Shown here in pieces: positions 42,603 through 51,987 of a stretch of 64,000 bases of DNA. The notes below the pieces were generated by a model. It was given only the letters and a program-made list of their open reading frames with translations, was not told the DNA's origin and did no database searches. Origin of the DNA: Pelagimonas sp050633425 (GTDB taxonomy: Bacteria > Pseudomonadota > Alphaproteobacteria > Rhodobacterales > Rhodobacteraceae). The stretch is taken from assembly GCF_050633425.1 (NCBI RefSeq), contig NZ_JBOEGM010000016.1, positions 186,001 to 250,000 on the forward strand. Reading direction: 5' to 3'. Within the stretch, counting starts at the first letter, position 1. Every line of letters starts with the position of its first letter. The translations under genes and the position numbers were made by a program.

Positions 42603-44663
42603 ATGAAGGATGAGGCCCCAAACCGGCCTCCTATTGGTGGCTTTGGGAGAGTGTTACAAGATATTCCTGCTGCTTTGGCAGGGGTGTTGGACATTTTGCC
42701 GTTTTGGTTTTGGGAAACTGATTCCGATTTCAATTTTTGCTATTTGTCGGAAAATTGGGAACGGCTCACTGGCGGGAATATAAAAGCCTATCTTGGTCAT
42801 TCGCGCCGGGACTATTTTTTGAGGATGTCTGAGCTTAACGAGGCAACGGAACACCATCTAAATGATTTGAAAAATCATCGACCTTTCCGTGACTTTGTGT
42901 ACCGGCACGAATTTGTTGAAGGCCGGTTGGATTGGGTCACAACCAGCGGTGATCCGATTTTCGACCAGGATGGTCGGTTTGCTGGATACCGTGGGGCCGC
43001 ATTGATTTCGACAGGCTCGGTGAAAGGGTCACAAAGTGCAGTTGCTGCTGAAAAAGCCCTGTTGCTGCGGACCAGAGATTTGGAAAAGACCATTGCCAAA
43101 CGTAAGGCCGAGATGGAGGACACCAATCAGTTGATGTCCGAAGTTGTTGAAGCCATGAACGAAGGGTTGATGGTGACGTCTGGGGCTGATGCCCAAGATC
43201 CCTGTAATCGGATCATTTTGACGAACAAAGCCTATCGCAAATTGTTTGACTTAAACGACGACGACATCACTCCGAACATGCCGGTGAAAGAGTATTTGCA
43301 GCTATTGGCCAACCGCGGCGATTCCACCCGAGTGTTAAAACAAGCGCGTCACATGAACCAGATGCTGACATCGGGCGAAACCGTGATGATGGAAGTGCCC
43401 AGCACCAATAAATTCTTTCAGACAACGGCGGCAAAACGCCCGTCTGGTGGATATGTCTTGGTGCATACCGACGTCACGGACATGCAAGAACACGCCCTTG
43501 AATTGGCCACTGCGCGCGACGCAGCTGAGGTAGCAAACCAGACCAAGTCGAACTTTCTTGCGACCATGAGTCATGAAATACGGACACCGATGAATGGTAT
43601 CGTTGGTATGGCGGATTTGCTGGCAGATACCGAATTGGACGCGGAACAAACGGAATTTGTGAATACGATTCGTGGCTCGGCCGTTGCGCTTACGGCTTTG
43701 ATCTCCGACATTTTAGACTTTTCCAAAATTGAAGCGGGGCGTTTGAAACTGGCTGATGAGCCGTTTGACATGCGGCTTTTGATCCGTGAAATCAAAGATC
43801 TCATCGAACCTTTGGCCCTCGCAAAAGGCTTGCGGCTTGAGGCGCATGTTGCGTCCGATGTTCCGGCTGCTTTACGCGGCGATCCACTTCGGTTGCGGCA
43901 GGTTTTGCTCAATCTTTTGGGAAACGCGGTAAAATTCACCGAAAAAGGCCAGGTGATCCTGCGCGCGTCTCAAGGCGATAGCATGGTCATTCGGGTCATT
44001 GATTCCGGCGTTGGAATCCCGATGGACCAAGTTCAGCATATATTTGATCCGTTTGAGCAAATCGATTCCAGCCAGACACGACAACACCAGGGCACAGGGT
44101 TGGGATTGGCGATCACCAAGCGATTAATCGGTGCTATGAACGGCAATATCCATGTTTCGTCAGAACTGGGGAAAGGCACTGAAGTTGCCGTCTCGTTGCC
44201 GCTTGTCGCCTGTGAAGCGCGGCTAAAATCACCCGTCGATGAAACTGATGTATCATTTGATTTTAAAGGGTTACGCGTTTTGATCGCGGAAGATAACAAG
44301 ACAAATCAATTTGTAGTCAGCCGTATTTTGGAACGAAGCGGTGTTGAAATAACCTTGGCAAACAACGGATTTGAGGCATTGGATAGCTATGATCCAGAGG
44401 CCTTTGATCTGGTTCTTATGGATATCTCAATGCCGATTATGACCGGGCTTGAGGCATGCCGTGAAATCCGTGCGCGCCAGCTCAATATGGGATGGCCATC
44501 ACGACCTATCATTGCGCTGACCGGAAATGCGTTTGAGAAAGATCAGAAAGAGGCAAAAGAAGCGGGGATGGATGGTTTCTTGACCAAACCGGTGCGTAGA
44601 CAGGAGCTTTTGCAAACCATCGCAGCGCATCTTCGCGAAAAGGGCACTGAGGATACTAGCTAG
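42603..44663 (+). CDS. PAS-containing hybrid histidine kinase
   Basis: A soluble sensor kinase of about 686 residues with no membrane segment. Order: PAS domain (about 25-135; LPFWFWETDSDFNFCYLSENW), short coiled coil (KALLLRTRDLEKTIAKRKAE), second PAS-like domain with a PAS-7 flavour (175-300; MNEGLMVTSG, ILTNKAYRKLFDL), HisKA with phosphoacceptor His in NFLATMSHEIRTPMNGI, HATPase (LLGNAVKFTEKGQV, DSGVGIP, GTGLGLAITK), and a receiver domain with Asp in LVLMDISMPIMTGLEA and Lys in FLTKPVRRQE. No HPt. The start is uncertain: ATG 42603 or GTG 42561. The stimulus and partner are unknown. Confidence 0.9.
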   Translation: MKDEAPNRPPIGGFGRVLQDIPAALAGVLDILPFWFWETDSDFNFCYLSENWERLTGGNIKAYLGHSRRDYFLRMSELNEATEHHLNDLKNHRPFRDFVYRHEFVEGRLDWVTTSGDPIFDQDGRFAGYRGAALISTGSVKGSQSAVAAEKALLLRTRDLEKTIAKRKAEMEDTNQLMSEVVEAMNEGLMVTSGADAQDPCNRIILTNKAYRKLFDLNDDDITPNMPVKEYLQLLANRGDSTRVLKQARHMNQMLTSGETVMMEVPSTNKFFQTTAAKRPSGGYVLVHTDVTDMQEHALELATARDAAEVANQTKSNFLATMSHEIRTPMNGIVGMADLLADTELDAEQTEFVNTIRGSAVALTALISDILDFSKIEAGRLKLADEPFDMRLLIREIKDLIEPLALAKGLRLEAHVASDVPAALRGDPLRLRQVLLNLLGNAVKFTEKGQVILRASQGDSMVIRVIDSGVGIPMDQVQHIFDPFEQIDSSQTRQHQGTGLGLAITKRLIGAMNGNIHVSSELGKGTEVAVSLPLVACEARLKSPVDETDVSFDFKGLRVLIAEDNKTNQFVVSRILERSGVEITLANNGFEALDSYDPEAFDLVLMDISMPIMTGLEACREIRARQLNMGWPSRPIIALTGNAFEKDQKEAKEAGMDGFLTKPVRRQELLQTIAAHLREKGTEDTS

Positions 44664-44711
44664 TTCGGCGAAATACCGCGCGGTTATATCCCAAGTGTTT
44701 GACGAACAGGG

Positions 44712-44743
44712 AAAAAGACCCGCCCCAAACTTTGGAGCGGGTC
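44712..44743 (-). terminator. ilvI terminator
   Basis: On the minus strand GACCCGC and GCGGGTC, with inner CCA/TGG pairing, form a stem followed by TTTTT. It is 7 bases after the ilvI stop codon, so ilvI transcripts should end before the histidine kinase region and ilvH. Confidence 0.88.
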
Positions 44744-44749
44744 AGCCAT

Positions 44750-46504
<1,755 letters not shown>

Positions 46505-46542
46505 CGCATTTCTCCGTCCACGATTATTCCACTGTTACGCAT

Positions 46543-46571
46543 AAAAAAGCCCCCGTCGGTCTGGCGGGGGC
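46543..46571 (-). promoter_or_regulatory. ilvI attenuator (terminator and antiterminator)
   Basis: On the minus strand GCCCCCG and CGGGGGC form the terminator stem, followed by TTTTTT, 39 bases before the ilvI start codon. An alternative pairing of GCGCATGG (46604-46611) with CCATGCGC (46570-46577) shares bases with the 5' arm of the terminator and would prevent it. The first antiterminator arm lies within the end of the leader peptide reading frame, as expected for ribosome-controlled attenuation. Confidence 0.85.
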
Positions 46572-46595
46572 GCATGGTCCTAAAAAGGGTGTCCG

Positions 46596-46643
46596 TTACC
46601 GGCCCATGCGCTGTTTTCCCACAATGACGACTAGAGCATTCAT
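46596..46643 (-). CDS. ilv leader peptide
   Basis: A 15-residue frame, MNALVVIVGKQRMGR, followed by TAA. AAAGGAG lies 8 bases upstream of the ATG. Five consecutive branched-chain codons (Leu-Val-Val-Ile-Val) form the sensing run. Ribosome stalling there when these tRNAs are uncharged should favour the antiterminator and allow ilvI transcription. It is too short for standard gene callers. Confidence 0.85.
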   Translation of the reverse strand: MNALVVIVGKQRMGR

Positions 46644-46721
46644 GCCCAAGGCTCCTTTAAATACGTGCGCGGACGTTATGGTAGTCAGGCTGGGGCGTCA
46701 ACAGGGAATGGTGTGAAAAAT

Positions 46722-46841
46722 ATGTCGCAGCTATGTGTTTTTCTTTCCGGTTGTTGCGCCGATTGCTCTGACTGCGACATTTGTGCAATTTTCTGCAGGC
46801 GCATGGGGCACGGGGCGGGCACGGTTGAGACACATTGTTGA
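46722..46841 (+). CDS. possible cysteine-rich 39-residue protein
   Basis: From ATG 46722 the frame encodes eight cysteines, six of them in SGCCADCSDCDICAIFC, a CxxCxxCxxxC spacing that could bind a metal or a cluster. There is no good ribosome site, and the frame sits over a 9-base inverted repeat (ATGTCGCAG 46722-46730, CTGCGACAT 46772-46780). It lies upstream of the ilvI leader on the opposite strand. It may be chance. Confidence 0.2.
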   Translation: MSQLCVFLSGCCADCSDCDICAIFCRRMGHGAGTVETHC

Positions 46842-46983
46842 GACATTGGGCCAGTTGATCGGTCTCTGCGGAATGAATTAATGCTCTGTGCGCCAATGCA
46901 CATAAGGTTTCTTTGCATTCCGACGGTATCTGAGGCAATAAGATACCAGTTGGTTCATATATCCGAACAGGGAGACATAAGGT

Positions 46984-47082
46984 ATGCTGCGTTCACATCG
47001 TTTTCGAGATTTTGATGCCTATAAGGCCCTGTCATTGGTGGCTTTGATGTTGGTCGCCATCACGGCACAAGGCGGGATTTAA
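46984..47082 (+). CDS. possible small membrane peptide
   Basis: A 32-residue frame with GGGAGACATAAGG upstream of ATG 46984. It reads a basic start (MLRSHRFRDFDAYK) and a hydrophobic helix (ALSLVALMLVAITA). After the TAA, the same frame continues for 29 codons with protein-like composition (PTGPPEGEKLPLVRKLQQL), so it may be a longer gene broken by a stop codon. Its N-terminus resembles that of the next small gene. Confidence 0.4.
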   Translation: MLRSHRFRDFDAYKALSLVALMLVAITAQGGI

Positions 47083-47237
47083 GCCCTCTGCAGATTTTTG
47101 CCGACGGGCCCGCCCGAAGGCGAGAAACTGCCGTTGGTGCGCAAATTGCAACAATTGCGCGCGGCAAAGTGAATTGTGTCGTGAACGGCTATTGGCGCAT
47201 GATGGAGACAGAAAGCAGCCAATCCTGTGAGGACAAC

Positions 47238-47447
47238 ATGACACGCAATCCACTTCACCGAGACTTTACCCTGGCCCGTGCCGGCATCTTGGCGGTGCTG
47301 ATGGCATTTGCAGCTTTTGTTGGCGAGGTTCCCGGCGCGACCAGCGATCTTGCCAAGGATCAACAGCCCAGTGCACGTATTCTGCCAGCAGTGATTCACT
47401 TATTTGGTGCGGACTGTGTGGAAGACGAGGATGGCGTGCAGCTCTAA
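47238..47447 (+). CDS. small exported protein of unknown function
   Basis: A 69-residue frame with GAGGA six bases before ATG 47238. It starts MTRNPLHRDFTLARAG, followed by a hydrophobic segment (ILAVLMAFAAFVGEVPGA) that looks like a signal peptide or anchor, and an acidic C-terminal tail with one cysteine (GADCVEDEDGVQL). No family recognised. The frame is open upstream to 47169 without a better start. It is similar at its N-terminus to the 46984 frame, suggesting a duplicated short-gene pair. Confidence 0.5.
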   Translation: MTRNPLHRDFTLARAGILAVLMAFAAFVGEVPGATSDLAKDQQPSARILPAVIHLFGADCVEDEDGVQL

Positions 47448-47640
47448 GTTGAATGCGCGGCTTATCCACCTGCTCTAAGGCGGCGTAACAGCGGGCAGAG
47501 CCACAAATTTGCTGGCCCATCCCGTGATTTCGCATTTTTTGTTTCTCTGGGTTTTGCCGATGTGTTAACCGCAAGTTCACAAAGGTTAAATTGAAAGATA
47601 GCGTGAAGGCTTATGCTGACCGCTAAAAGGGGCAAAAAAA

Positions 47641-48000
47641 ATGGCATTTTCATATGCAGTAAAAGGGCTAACTATTGCAGCTCTTGTATTTTCAGTATCC
47701 GCTTGTGAAACCCTGGATTTGACAGGAAACGACAAGAATTATTCCCGCGTTGAGATTACACCCGCTGAGTGCCAGGAGCGCGGCGGCGTGACTGTAATCA
47801 GCAAACAGACTGGTGAACAGGTTTGCCGTGTTCAAACCAACACCGTTGAAGGCGCTGAGAACGCAATTGCCGGCGCGGCCGGTATTGGTGCTGCTGCCGC
47901 ATCTTCGAGCGCCGGTGGTGCTGCTGCTGCTGCCGCGGCCGTTGGTGTTGGTCTCGTTGTCGTTTTGGCAGTTGCCAACAGCTCTTCTGGTACGCGCTAA
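47641..48000 (+). CDS. small lipoprotein with Ala/Gly-rich hydrophobic tail
   Basis: A 119-residue exported lipoprotein. The signal peptide ends in the lipobox VSAC with Cys22 as the lipid site. A short polar domain with two cysteines (EITPAECQERGGVTVISK, GEQVCRVQT) is followed by a low-complexity Ala/Gly segment (about residues 75-112) that is hydrophobic enough to insert in a membrane. GGGGC and an A-rich run precede the ATG. No function assigned; similar short lipoproteins are common in Rhodobacterales. It ends in a strong terminator. Confidence 0.75.
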   Translation: MAFSYAVKGLTIAALVFSVSACETLDLTGNDKNYSRVEITPAECQERGGVTVISKQTGEQVCRVQTNTVEGAENAIAGAAGIGAAAASSSAGGAAAAAAAVGVGLVVVLAVANSSSGTR

Positions 48001-48032
48001 ACCGTCTGGCGTTGAGCCAACTGATCAGATTG

Positions 48033-48063
48033 AAAAGGCCCGCCATTGCGCGGGCCTTTTTCA
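48033..48063. terminator. bidirectional terminator
   Basis: AAAAGGCCCG and CGGGCCTTTT form a 10-base stem with an eight-base loop. It lies between the lipoprotein gene and the converging response regulator gene. Confidence 0.92.
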
Positions 48064-48086
48064 TGTCAGATCAGGTATTCAGGAGG

Positions 48087-48728
48087 CTACAGATTTGTGC
48101 TCGTGCCCTGCAAAACCCCATATTCCAAGGCATAGCGGGTGAGACCCGCGGTTGTGCTGATCCCCAGCTTGCGTTTGATATTTTTGCGATGTGTTTCCAC
48201 GGTCCGCACCGAAATATCGAGGGTAATGGCGACTTCCTTGTTTGATTTGCCCTGCGCCAATTGCAACAGCACGGTCTGTTCGCGGTTGGTCAATGGTTCG
48301 CGGTCTGTGTCAGACGGGGCCAGAGCACCTTCGGCCCCTGTGCATAGATAGATTTCACCGGCCATCACCGCGTCGATGGCGGTCTTTATCTCTTCGGTTT
48401 GCACGTCTTTAAGAACATAACCGCGCGCGCCGTGGTTGAGGGCCGTGTTGATATATTCGCGGCTATCATGCATCGACAAAACCAAAATTCGCGTGTCAGA
48501 GGCCTTTTCCAGGATCATTTCCGTCGCAGATAAGCCGCCAAGCCCCGGCATATTGAGATCCATCAGGATCACATCAGGGTTGAGTGTCTCCAGCTGATCA
48601 ACGATTGCCTTGCCATCCGACAATGTCGCAATCACCGAAATATTGTCATAGCTGTCGAGAATGGCTTCGATGCCTTCGGCCACCATAGGGTGGTCATCTA
48701 CGATCACAACGCGGGTCAGCTTGCTCAT
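48087..48728 (-). CDS. NarL/FixJ-type response regulator
   Basis: A 213-residue DNA-binding response regulator. The receiver domain has the acidic pocket VVIVDDHPMVAEG, phosphoacceptor Asp in VILMDLNMPGLGG and Lys in GYVLKDVQ. The C-terminal LuxR-type HTH is LTNREQTVLLQLAQGKSNKEV and VRTVETHRKNIKRKLG. Its start overlaps the stop of the kinase gene (ATGA), so they are translationally coupled. The adjacent TRAP operon, with a direct repeat in its promoter, is the likely target. Confidence 0.93.
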   Translation of the reverse strand: MSKLTRVVIVDDHPMVAEGIEAILDSYDNISVIATLSDGKAIVDQLETLNPDVILMDLNMPGLGGLSATEMILEKASDTRILVLSMHDSREYINTALNHGARGYVLKDVQTEEIKTAIDAVMAGEIYLCTGAEGALAPSDTDREPLTNREQTVLLQLAQGKSNKEVAITLDISVRTVETHRKNIKRKLGISTTAGLTRYALEYGVLQGTSTNL

Positions 48729-50146
48729 GCGCGGGCCTTTGGTTTGCTGCTGCCGTCCTTTTCAGGCGGGAGCATTTGGGTCAGCGGAACTTGTGCTTCG
48801 ATAACGGTCCCGGGTTTGCTCGACAAGACCCTGAGCGTTCCGCCCAGTTGGTCCATACGTTCTTGCATATTGCGCAACCCGATGCCGGGGGCAGCTTTGC
48901 GCAGGGTTTCCTCGAGACCACAGCCATTGTCTTCGATCCGTAAAATTGCGCCGCGGCGGTGACCGCGCAACAGGATTGAAACCTGTGTGGCCGCCGCGTG
49001 GCGCTCAACATTGGTTAATGCCTCTTGGGCGATGCGATAGAGCGCGATCTTGGCGTCCTGGCTCAGGCGGTTGCGAAAAACGGCTGTTTCGAAGTGGGTC
49101 TCTAGACCTGTGCGGGCTCGAAAATCATCGGTGAGCGCGTGCAGGGCAGGGCCGAGACCCAGATCATCCAGCACGCCGGGGCGCAAATCACGGCTGATAC
49201 GGCGCACTTCGTTGATGGCTTGGCCGAGGTTGTCGATGCCCTTGTCCAGCGTGTCCTGGGCCCGGTCATCGCCCTGATTAAAGCGGCGCTTGGTGACATC
49301 AAGCGCATATTTCACCCCGACAAGGATCTGGCTGATGCCATCGTGCAATTCGCGCGCAACGCGGCCGCGCTCTTCTTCTTGGGTGTCGAAAACCCGCTGT
49401 GTCAGTTGTTTCAGCTTGGCATCGGCCAGTCGGCGTTCCCGGATGTTTATGAACAGGCCGGACATAAAGACCAACAGCAGGGCGATCAGTGTAATCGCCC
49501 CAATATAAAGGAAGGTGCGCTGAACCCGTGTTTCAACCTCGGCCCGAGTGGCGGCGACAGATGCAACGACGTCATCAATGAACACCCCCGTGCCCACCGC
49601 CCACCGCCAGGATGGGAAGGAGGTGACATAGGTGATCATCCGAGCTTCTTGTCCGGTCGAAGGTTTGGGCCACAAGTGTTCGACATAGCCAGCGCCACTG
49701 CGCGCGGTCCACAAGAATTCGGCCACCACCGGGGTGCCTTCGCTGTCTTTATAATCGAGCCAGTTTTTGTTGATCAGATCGGTTTGACGCGGAGACACGA
49801 TGTTGGTGCCGTCATAATCATAGACAAAGAAGAAACCTTCGTCGCCATAGATCATGGCCGCCAGGATTTGTTTGACTTGCTGCTGAGCGGCTTGGTCATT
49901 GGGGGCGGCAGAGCCGTAGACAAAGTAAAACCCGTTCCGGGCTTGGGTCACATAATTGCGCAACTCGCGCTTTTTGGCTTCGATCAGCTGGGCTTCGAGA
50001 CTGTGAATTTCCCGCTCGGCCAAGGCCCGAGATTGGGCCGCAACCAAAAATGAAATCGCCGATACTGCCAAAACCAGCGGCACCGAGGCCAAAAGAAACA
50101 TCTTTTGACCGTAGCTTAGGCTGATGAAATGGAACAGGCGCGACAT
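48725..50146 (-). CDS. Cache-domain sensor histidine kinase
   Basis: A membrane kinase of 473 residues. TM1 lies near residues 14-36, a periplasmic single Cache (sCache_2) domain follows (YGDEGFFFVYDYDGTNIVSP, SFPSWRWAVGTGVFIDDV), TM2 near 208-230, then a HisKA_3 dimerisation domain with the His in RVARELHDGISQILVG and a HATPase (IEDNGCGLEE, GIGLRNMQERMDQLGG). Cache domains of this group sense small organic acids, which fits a neighbouring TRAP transporter. I chose ATG 50146, though no ribosome site is obvious. It forms an operon with the NarL-type regulator. Confidence 0.92.
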   Translation of the reverse strand: MSRLFHFISLSYGQKMFLLASVPLVLAVSAISFLVAAQSRALAEREIHSLEAQLIEAKKRELRNYVTQARNGFYFVYGSAAPNDQAAQQQVKQILAAMIYGDEGFFFVYDYDGTNIVSPRQTDLINKNWLDYKDSEGTPVVAEFLWTARSGAGYVEHLWPKPSTGQEARMITYVTSFPSWRWAVGTGVFIDDVVASVAATRAEVETRVQRTFLYIGAITLIALLLVFMSGLFINIRERRLADAKLKQLTQRVFDTQEEERGRVARELHDGISQILVGVKYALDVTKRRFNQGDDRAQDTLDKGIDNLGQAINEVRRISRDLRPGVLDDLGLGPALHALTDDFRARTGLETHFETAVFRNRLSQDAKIALYRIAQEALTNVERHAAATQVSILLRGHRRGAILRIEDNGCGLEETLRKAAPGIGLRNMQERMDQLGGTLRVLSSKPGTVIEAQVPLTQMLPPEKDGSSKPKARA

Positions 50147-50194
50147 GGGCGCGCAATAAAGCAGGTTCGGCCCCAATGCAAAAGGGGTTAAGCG

Positions 50195-50401
50195 CTAACG
50201 GGTGAGTATGCCGCCGATCAGGGCTGAAAAGGCGACAAGGTGGACAAGGATCAAGGCTTTGTCGCGCCAGAAAACGCCAACCGCCAGCCAGCCGAGCAAA
50301 CCGAAGAGGAAAAAACCCAGATTCCAAGGGCTCTAGCCAAATCCGGTGGCGGCGTAGCCGATAATCTGAGCGATGGACGCACTCCATTTTACGCTGTCCA
50401 C
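50195..50401 (-). pseudogene. DUF6552-like small membrane protein broken by an amber codon
   Basis: Reading from GTG 50401 (AAGGG upstream), the frame gives VKWSASIAQIIGYAATGFG, then TAG at 50333-50335, then continues without interruption for 45 codons: SPWNLGFFLFGLLGWLAVG, FWRDKALILVHLVAFSALIGG and a proper TAG stop. The joined product is a 68-residue two-to-three-helix membrane protein which, from memory, matches the DUF6552 family of Rhodobacterales. One base change (for example TTG to TAG) would explain it. The alternative is a sequencing error. Confidence 0.65.
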
Positions 50402-50607
50402 AACGCGCCCTTGGCGCGGAAGTGATCCTAGGAAGGGGACGCTAAAAGGCATCAACAGTGTCGCAATTCTTGAAGTATTGGGCATGAGACTCGCTGTTTA
50501 AGTCACTGTGCAGGTGCAGAAAATGGAGTTTTTCTGGTCTGAGGGTGTAGGAAAAGTACCGGGTGAGAATGATCTTGTTGTGAAAAACTGTAGGTGCGTG
50601 CATTAAA

Positions 50608-50697
50608 TGAGACTTTAGGTCTCAATAAAAATGTACATGTATCTAAATCTTTATTTTTGTACGCGAGTCCGTAGCAGTGGGTATTCCTATCCGTAGC
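50608..50697. promoter_or_regulatory. candidate promoter/operator region of the TRAP operon
   Basis: The 384 bases before dctP hold no gene. TGAGAC/GTCTCA with a five-base spacer lies at 50608-50624. TCCGTAGC occurs twice in direct orientation at 50668-50675 and 50690-50697, exactly 22 bases apart, or two helical turns, about 90-118 bases before the dctP start codon. A related inverted element (CCCTACG) follows at 50704. The repeat is a plausible site for the neighbouring NarL-type regulator. Confidence 0.5.
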
Positions 50698-50785
50698 GTC
50701 ACACCCTACGCTCGGCCCACTTTCAACGATCCGCGCGCGGGTGGGGAGCCCACGCGCAATGACAATACCCATGGGAGGATATTAC

Positions 50786-51874
50786 ATGGATCGCCGTTCT
50801 TTTCTAAAAGCATCGACCGTTGGCGCCGCAGGCGCAGCAGCTGCGTCGACATTGGCCGCACCGGCCTATGCGCAAGGCAACCGCACGTTGACAATGGTCA
50901 CATCGTGGCCACGCGGCTTTGCCGTTCTGGATGACGCCGCAACCTATCTTGAAAACATGGTTGGCGAGATGTCTGGTGGCAGCTTGAAAATCGACAAGAA
51001 AGCTCCTGGTGAGCTGGTTGGCGCTTTGGAAGTGTTTGACGCTGTGTCTTCGGGCCAAGCCGACATGTACCACTCGGCCGACTACTATTACATCAACCAG
51101 CACCCAGGTTACGCCTATTTCACAGCCGTACCATTTGGCGGCACCGCACAGGAAGTCTCGAACTGGTACTACCACGGTGGCGGTGAAGAACTGCACGATG
51201 AGCTGGGCGAAGTGTTCAACCTCAAAGGTTTGCTCGCGGGTAACTCCGGCTCGCAGTCTGGTGGTTGGTTCCGAAAGGAAATCGCTTCGGCTGACGACTT
51301 CAACGGTCTGAAATTCCGTATGCCTGGCCTGGGTGGCAAGGTTCTGGGTAAACTGGGCGCCTCTGTTCAGAACATCCCTGGCGGCGAACTGTACCAAGCT
51401 CTGTCTTCGGGCGCCTTGGACGGTCTGGAGTGGGTTGGCCCGATGGCCGATGAGCGCGCCGGCTTCCAAGAAGTTGCGAAAATCTACTACACTGCGGGCT
51501 TCCACGAGCCAGGCTCGGCGCTGGCCTCTTCGGTCAACCTCGACGTTTGGAACGAGCTGTCTGACCAGCACAAGGCGATCCTGCGTTACGCATCTATGGC
51601 TGTGACACAGTACCAGTTGGCTGAAACTCTGGCCAACAACGGTGCGGCTCTGGCACGTCTTCAGGCTCAGGGTGTTAAAACTCTGCAGTTCTCTGACGAT
51701 GTTTGGGATGCATTCGGTGCGGCTTCGAAAGAAGTTATGGACGAGAACATGGACGACGAACTCTTCGCGAAAATCCGCGCTTCGTTCGAATCGTCGCTGG
51801 CTCAGTCTGCAAGCTGGATCAACAAATCGGACAACTACTACGTTCAACAGCGCGTTCGCGTTCTGGGCGGCTAA
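50786..51874 (+). CDS. TRAP transporter solute-binding protein (DctP/TakP type)
   Basis: A 362-residue periplasmic binding protein. It starts MDRRSFLKASTVGAAG, a twin-arginine signal with cleavage near AAPAYAQ, so export may be by Tat. The mature part is a DctP-type two-lobe protein (ASGVQNIPGGELYQALSSG, LDGLEWVGPMADE), in the group with TakP, which binds oxo-acids; the ligand is not proven. GGGAGGA lies 7 bases before ATG 50786. Its codon use is strongly biased (CTG, AAC, TCT), suggesting high expression, and is distinct from the following permease genes. A hairpin follows the gene. Confidence 0.93.
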   Translation: MDRRSFLKASTVGAAGAAAASTLAAPAYAQGNRTLTMVTSWPRGFAVLDDAATYLENMVGEMSGGSLKIDKKAPGELVGALEVFDAVSSGQADMYHSADYYYINQHPGYAYFTAVPFGGTAQEVSNWYYHGGGEELHDELGEVFNLKGLLAGNSGSQSGGWFRKEIASADDFNGLKFRMPGLGGKVLGKLGASVQNIPGGELYQALSSGALDGLEWVGPMADERAGFQEVAKIYYTAGFHEPGSALASSVNLDVWNELSDQHKAILRYASMAVTQYQLAETLANNGAALARLQAQGVKTLQFSDDVWDAFGAASKEVMDENMDDELFAKIRASFESSLAQSASWINKSDNYYVQQRVRVLGG

Positions 51875-51894
51875 ACCGACAGTTGGTAATTTAG

Positions 51895-51921
51895 AAAGGC
51901 CCCTGCGAGACGGGGGCCTTT
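51895..51921 (+). terminator. intra-operon hairpin between dctP and dctQ
   Basis: AAAGGCCCC and GGGGCCTTT form a 9-base stem with a nine-base loop, 20 bases after dctP. It probably ends most transcripts or protects the 3' end of the dctP message, giving more binding protein than permease. Confidence 0.82.
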
Positions 51922-51987
51922 CGCGAATCAAATCGCAAGACTTGATACCTAAGACAAACCCGGTCGAGCGGGCTAAGGGGGACAATC

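Noticed and set aside
50804..51985. Long minus-strand open frame of 393 codons across dctP
   Set aside because: It is antisense to a clear binding-protein gene with strong codon bias, which removes stop codons from the opposite strand. Its translation has no family features.
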